A stretch of DNA of 35,000 nucleotides from Symsagittifera roscoffensis. Lineage: Eukaryota > Xenacoelomorpha > Acoela > Convolutidae. Location: positions 62,563,290-62,598,289 of the forward strand of contig NC_087063.1 of NCBI RefSeq assembly GCF_963678635.1, given 5' to 3'. Positions within the stretch are counted from its first letter, which is position 1. Each line of letters opens with the position of its first letter. Below are positions 30,220-35,000 of the stretch, one piece after another. The notes beneath the pieces were generated by a model. It ran no database searches and was not told where the DNA came from. It was given only the letters and a program-made list of their open reading frames with translations. The position numbers and the translations under genes are program-made.

Positions 30220-31555
30220 TTATTTTCTTTTAAGTTTGGCTGATTGTTCTTTTTCGGATTGTTTCAAATTTATTTTAGAAAAGTTATCCCATCGACCACT
30301 TTTTTCACGCAGCCTTCCGTCCTTGGCAGCTATATCGAGCGTCAAAAATCTTGTTAAAAGTCCTTGACGATTCAATTTCATGGCTTTTTAAAAAATACTA
30401 TTTTCGTTAACTTTCTATTTTGAAAACTAACATAGCGTTGCCGTACTCCAATGCAACTTGGTAAAGTGAACAAACGAACAACCTGATAGTTTCTTGCCTT
30501 CCATCGAAATACAATGGTTTCAGCTGTTTCTTTTTTCTCTTTTTTCATTTTTGATGATTTTTCGATGAGGGCGAAAATCTAAGTCAACGTGTACAGATTT
30601 TTTTTTATCTAAGTCAACGTGTACAACTCCATAGATGTAATTTATACTGACTTTTCCGATAGGATTTCGAGATGCACTTTGAGCGAAGAGGGGTAGATTG
30701 TTCTCCGATTTCACATTATTCTAAGTAAAACCAACAAGAAATTAGGAAAAAAATCAATGGAATAAACTAATAAAGTTCATTACTTTTTCAAACTATTGGA
30801 AACGAACAACTCCGTAGATGCAATTTATACTTACTTTTCTCATTAAATTTCGAGATGAAAATTGAGCGAAATGAGGTGGGTGTTGTTCTCCGATTTCACA
30901 TTATTCTAAGTAAAACCAACAAAAAATTAGGAAAAAAATCAATGGAAAGAAAATTAAAAAGTTCATTACTTTTTTAAACTTTTGGAAACGAACAACTCCG
31001 TAGATGCAATTTATACTTACTTTTCTCAATAAATTTCGTGATGAACTTTGAGCGAATGGAGGTGGGTTGTTCTCCGATTTCACATTATTCTAAGTAAAAC
31101 CAACAAAAAATTAGGAAAAAAATCAATGGAAAAAAAGTTCATTTTTTTAAAACTTTTGGAAACGAACAACTCCATAGATGTAATTTATACTTACTTTTCT
31201 GATAGAATTTGGAGATGAATATTGAACGAAATGAGATGAATTGTTCTCCGATTTCAAATAACTCTAAGTAAAAACCCAAAAATTTAGGAAAAAATTCAAT
31301 GTAATAAAACATTCTAAAAATGATTGAATTCTTTAAGCTATTGGAAACGAACAAATCCATTGATGCAATAAATACTTTCGAGATGAGTCGAGATGAGTTC
31401 GAGATGAGTCGAACTGAATCGCATTGCCAATCGACGATTGGAAAAGAGTAATGAACGCAAGTAAACATAAAAAACACTGACTTTCTTGAAAAATTTTAAC
31501 TTACCATTTTCAAAAAAAATAGATGCCCTTTAACCTCTTGGAATTTCTCTAACAT
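30220..31555 (-). CDS. Candidate gene with tandem 69-nt exon cassettes, unidentified protein
   Basis: Exon 1 (31555-31505) starts with ATG directly after an in-frame TAA, encodes 17 residues and ends at donor GTAAGT. Four cassettes follow: 31263-31195, 31089-31021, 30905-30835 and 30720-30652. Each is preceded by 'ttacttag' and followed by GTAAGTATA (GTCAGTATA in the last). Three are 69 nt, phase 0 at both ends; the third is 71 nt and would shift the frame. Their products share the 'KSENN…F.Q.SS.N…K' pattern. A terminal exon may start at 30578 ('gacttag'), stays open 66 codons to TGA 30378, and overlaps by 4 nt (ATGA) a second frame, ATG 30381 to TAA 30220, rich in Lys/Arg/Glu. One missing base in the A-run at about 30385 would join them. 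No family recognised. Confidence 0.4.
30600..31475 (-). repeat. Tandem array of about 180-bp units carrying the cassettes
   Basis: Five units, the last (31345-31470) diverged and without a recognisable acceptor. Spacings between cassette ends are 174, 186 and 183 bp. The conserved part covers the intron end, the cassette and the start of the next intron ('cgaacaactccgtagatgca' on the plus strand). In the diverged unit 'gagatgagt' is iterated three times. Confidence 0.85.
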
Positions 31556-31880
31556 TTATGACTGGCGCTTGTGTGATAACATGAACCCAACTTGAGAAAA
31601 CTGGACGAACAGAAAATTTTTATTACGGTGTAAATCTAAAACTTAAATTCCATTTTCGAAACTAGAAATCGTTCACAGTTTTTTGCTCCAATTCCACCTT
31701 CGTATTTGGAGAATGCTATTTACGTCACTTTTAGCATATGAATTTCAATTGAACTCAAAAAGTGCATATATACCTAAGTGCATTCATAAATTCAGTTAGA
31801 AGGCCAACTAAGCTGGATCAATAGGTAAAGTTTTTTCTCCGCTGGGAAATCTTTACAAGTTGGGAAATTCAAATTTTGAG
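31556..31880. other. Upstream region of the cassette gene; no gene recognised
   Basis: AT-rich. No clear TATA or further exon was found upstream of the 31555 ATG. A minus-strand frame ('FSSWVHVITQAPVINVREI') overlaps but is closed by stops. Confidence 0.35.
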
Positions 31881-32330
31881 AAACTTCACCTTAAGTTTTT
31901 TTTAAAAAAGTATCACATCTCGATAACTACCCAAAAATTGAGCAATCTTTTTTGATGATAATATTGGCAATTTTTGAAAGTACACAACTACAGGGTTGAG
32001 AATTTCACTCTAACGAATTATTTTGTAATTTGAGCTCTCTGAAAAATTTTAGAAAAAGTCATAAAAAACGTCATTTCTCGAAAACTACAAGGATTTGAGA
32101 AATGAAAATTGGAGGCAAGATTTGCAGCCCCTGAGAGTACCCTGACAGCACCCAACTACAGAGTGAGAATTTCAAAAAAAGAAGAAATTTCTCTAAAATA
32201 AATTTTCTTGAAATTTTTGAAAAATCTCGAAAATTCCCTATCTTGTAAAGTAAAAGGATTTGGTTATTTATATATGGAATCAAGATCGCAAAACCTGGGA
32301 AAACTCTGACAATATCCTACTACTGGTTGG
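31880..32330 (+). repeat. Degenerate tandem repeats, about 150-160 bp period
   Basis: 'tctcgataactac', 'tctcgaaaactaca' and 'tctcgaaaattccc' recur, each followed about 100 bp on by an 'acaactacagggt(t)gagaatttca'-type segment. The same motifs reappear at 34130 and 34577, linking this to the downstream satellite. Confidence 0.65.
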
Positions 32331-32930
32331 CTAATTACAAACTTGAAATAAACACTGAATTTAAACTGGAAAATTGAAAAAAAAACGTAACCATTGCAAT
32401 ATACGATATAGCTTGAACGTGAAAAAATTCTTCAGTTAAACATGCAAAAATAATACGTTGAAAAAGCTTAAACATGGCGAGATAGTGAAGCCCGCATTTA
32501 AATATATAATAGGTTTGTTTTTATAACATTTAGGAATTATGTCATTTGGAAAGTTACAGCAAAAACAAACAGTGTAAAAGCTAAAATTATTATAAATTGT
32601 AGTAGAATTAAGCTGAGAGTTCAGTCTCTCTTCGCCTCAATTACAATAGTCGCGTGTCAATTTGGCCAAAAAAAAAAGAAAAATTAAGAAAAAAATGTTG
32701 AATTGGTTATGAAATAAAAAATAATTTGAAATAATTCAACAATAACTTCGAGAACAGTTTTTTGCTCTCGGAGTGTCCAGTTAGATATACATTGATGAAT
32801 GTTGAAAAGTTTTTCAAATATTACTAGCGCTTAACGCACCTCCGGACAGCTCATGAAAAACTGCATATATTGGAAACAAATATGCACCCAATTACAGGGT
32901 TGGTCATCGAACATTGTATTTTTGTATACA
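32331..32930 (+). repeat. Diverged, interrupted copy of the 460-bp repeat
   Basis: 'ccattgcaatatacgatata', 'aaaataatacgttgaaaaag', 'gcgagatagtgaa' and 'gacagctcatgaaaaac' match the 34.2-35.0 kb units. About 300 bp at 32530-32830 are unrelated and may be an insertion. 'catcgaacattgtattt' is duplicated at the end (32907 and 32929). Confidence 0.7.
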
Positions 32931-33109
32931 TCGAACATTGTATTTTCTTTTGCAAAGCAAAGGATATAAGACCAGCAAAAATTTCAAAAGTTATAAGCAA
33001 TCAAGGCTAAATGCGTTAAACAACAATGAAAAACCATTTCAAAATAACTAACATGAACTACCTGTTCCTGAGCAAGTAGCACATAAGGTTCCGATTACAG
33101 TAATTTTAA

Positions 33110-33760
33110 CACAGCGGCGAGCTGAGCTTCGCACAACTTGCAATACAAAACAAGAAGGCCGCTAAGTCGAAAAAAAAAACTAAAAAATTTGAAAATGTCA
33201 AAAACTAATTCTTTCGAAAAGAATGCAGCTAGCTATGAAAAAAAACGTGCCCAGACAATAAAATGTAAAAGAAGCATCGAAAAAAAAATTAGCAAGCGGC
33301 AACAAAGCCGAAAATCCCTTAACAGAAACCCTTTAGGCGAAAAAAAATTCAAAAAAAAAATCAAGTCCCCGTCACTCTTAAGCAAACAAATTTTATTCGC
33401 ACGTCAAAAGAAACAATACGCTGCCACTATTTCGATATAAAAAAGGCCGAAACGTATCAAGTCGAAAAAAGAGAAAAAAACACAAAAAGCCAAAAAAAAA
33501 ATTCAAAAAAACTCAAGACCAATAAAAAAAAGTCCATCTTACCTTAAAAACAAACACACAGCTCGTCGACAGCGCAATAGGAGGCCAAAAAGCCAATATA
33601 ATACAGGCCAAAACCTATTCAGCCGAAAAAAAATTAAGAAAAAAGCCGAAATAAAAACTTTTTGCTCGTCAAGCGATATAAAGCAAAATAAGGGCAATCA
33701 GCCGATATAATATAGGCTTAAACATATCAGGCCGGAAAAAAAGAGAAAAAAAAACGAAAA
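33110..33760 (+). repeat. A-rich degenerate repeats with a Lys-rich open frame
   Basis: An 'atataNNaNaggcc..aaac.tat.cagNccgaaaaaa' unit recurs at about 33433, 33594 and 33704, with a weaker copy at about 33160. The 33195-33440 frame has an ATG and encodes 81 very basic residues, but this follows from the A-rich composition, so I do not call a gene. Confidence 0.55.
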
Positions 33761-33840
33761 AAAAAAAACATTTCAACAAATCGAACTAGGAAAATACAAC
33801 CAACAGAGAAAGATAATTTTAATAGGACATATATTTGTTT

Positions 33841-34029
33841 GAAATGCTAATAAGCACAAAATATATCTGTAGCGGTAAAACTATTGTCCTCAAAAGCGTC
33901 CAAGAAAAGAATCCCAATGAAAAGTCCTGCGAAAAGAAAAATATTTACGGAAACAAAACTCTGGTAACCGATTGCACTAGCCTTCCTTGTCGCAAGATTT
34001 TCAAGAAAAGAATGGAAAAACTTTTTTAA
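33841..34029 (+). CDS. Small ORF or exon with four cysteines, unidentified
   Basis: ATG at 33841, 62 codons to TAA at 34027-34029. It contains 'KYICSGKTIVLKS', 'EKSCEKKN' and 'VTDCTSLPC', so four Cys, and a basic C-terminus. There is no signal peptide. It is less A-biased than the repeats before it. Could be a spliced exon or chance. Confidence 0.2.
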   Translation, partial: EMLISTKYICSGKTIVLKSVQEKNPNEKSCEKKNIYGNKTLVTDCTSLPCRKIFKKRMEKLF

Positions 34030-34178
34030 TTCTTTTTTTTTTCATATTTGTGGCTTAAGTTTGCATGGTTGCAAAATTCATACCAAAATTTTTCAATACA
34101 AAATTTTTGTATTGCAAAAATCAAAAAACGTCACATCTCGGAAACTAAAAGCAAAAACTAACTAAAAAGCAAAGTGAA

Positions 34179-35000
34179 TCCGGACAGCATCCCAATATTA
34201 GGCTGCTTATTTTAAACTCGGTGAAATAACGACTAAATTAAAACTGGAAAACCGAAGAACAAAATCTTAACCATTGCAATATACGATATAACTTAAACGT
34301 GCAAAAATAATACGTTGAAAAAGCTTAAACCTGGCGAGATAGTGAACCCAGCATTCAAATGTATAATAGATTTGTTAATCGCCAAAAGTGTCATTTAGTA
34401 TATCAATTTCCAAGTTTTTTTGAAAACTAATTTCAAACATTTTGCGCAAATATTCAGGGATGGACTCAAGTAAAACTAGCGTTTAACGCACCTTCGGTGC
34501 TTCGAAATTTTTTGACAGCTCATGAAAAACCGCATATATTGGAAAAAACATCTGCAATTTTTAGTGTACTCTGATTGCACCCAATTACAGGGTGTGTAAT
34601 TTCGAACCTTTAATTTTTTTATTCCCATTTTCGAGACATCCGGACAGCATCCCAATATTAGGCTGCTTATTTTAAACTCGGTGAAATAACGACTAAATTA
34701 AAACTGGAAAACCGAAGAACAAAATCTTAACCATTGCAATATACGATATAACTTAAACGTGCAAAAATAATACGTTGAAAAAGCTTAAACCTGGCGAAAT
34801 AGTGAACCCAGCATTCAAATGTATAATAGATTTGTTAATCGCCAAAAGTGTCATTTAGTATATAAATTTCCAAGTTTTTTTGAAAACTAATTTCAAACAT
34901 TTTGCGCAAATATTCAGGGATGGATTCAAGTAAAACTAGCGTTTAACGCACCTTCGGTGCTTCGAAATTTTTTGACAGCTCATGAAAAACCGCATATATT
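34179..35000 (+). repeat. 460-bp tandem repeat, two units, second cut by the window end
   Basis: 'tccggacagcatcccaat' begins at 34179 and 34639. The two units agree almost base for base to the window end (34540 corresponds to 35000); I noticed only about three differences. Each unit ends with 'gcaccttcggtgc', a small GC hairpin, then 'gacagctcatgaaaaaccgc'. A satellite array probably continues beyond the window. Confidence 0.95.

Noticed and set aside
30164-30367. Plus-strand 67-codon ORF with ATG
   Set aside because: It is antisense to the Lys/Glu-rich minus-strand terminal exon candidate. The minus frame has more coding-like composition and a splice and polyadenylation context.
33195-33440. 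Basic 81-residue ORF with ATG
   Set aside because: Lys, Arg and Asn content follows from A-rich repeats that continue, with stops, on either side; no family resemblance.
1-35000. CRISPR arrays or bacterial operon structure
   Set aside because: Repeats lack uniform spacers, genes have introns, and nothing resembles prokaryotic gene organisation.

Overview
This window is AT-rich eukaryotic DNA, most likely from an invertebrate animal. Genes are split by short introns of about 50-240 bp with GT..AG ends, and some polyadenylation signals are AATAAA. There is an animal-type riboflavin transporter (SLC52) gene, a histone-H1-like tail, and remnants of LINE and Penelope-like retroelements. I cannot name the species. 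Most of the window is gene-poor, low-complexity or repeat-derived.

Layout. 1-2640 holds duplicated promoter-like segments (180-bp units with TATA and E2F-like motifs, then three copies of a second TATA promoter) around an isolated H1-type C-terminal tail. 2945-3343 is a decayed Penelope-like GIY-YIG endonuclease domain. 5650-6065 is a cluster of palindromes, one a perfect 50-bp palindrome. 6310-8874 (minus) is a four-exon SLC52-like transporter gene. 9050-11765 has copies of a dispersed repeat, a hairpin element, a possible two-exon minus-strand gene (9835-10354) and a foldback element. 14024-17090 is an unidentified ORF followed by a decayed LINE (endonuclease, reverse transcriptase, C-terminal region). 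17355-18008 is an inverted-repeat-bounded element made of 'ccgctcaaa' motifs. 19456-19910 is the 3' end of a second LINE.

21830-25843 (plus) is the best large gene: four exons encoding about 1,230 residues, with an unknown N-terminal half containing a possible degenerate nuclease-like motif, a P-loop NTPase region (Walker A GEPGTGKTT, Walker B LLVDE, a helicase-like 'LFRSAAHI' motif) and C-terminal ankyrin-like repeats. A 206-bp Tc1/mariner-type MITE lies just downstream. A possible antisense terminal exon abuts its start codon.

30220-31555 (minus) is the most unusual structure. It is a tandem array of about 180-bp units, each carrying a 69-nt phase-0 exon cassette with its own acceptor and donor. 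A short ATG exon lies upstream and an open terminal exon downstream. 31880-35000 is satellite-like, ending in a nearly identical 460-bp tandem duplication cut off by the window edge.

The genes do not form an obvious pathway. SLC52 imports riboflavin. The large NTPase/ankyrin protein and the cassette-exon gene have no assigned function. All gene models were read by eye from translated frames and splice signals; none has been tested against transcripts.
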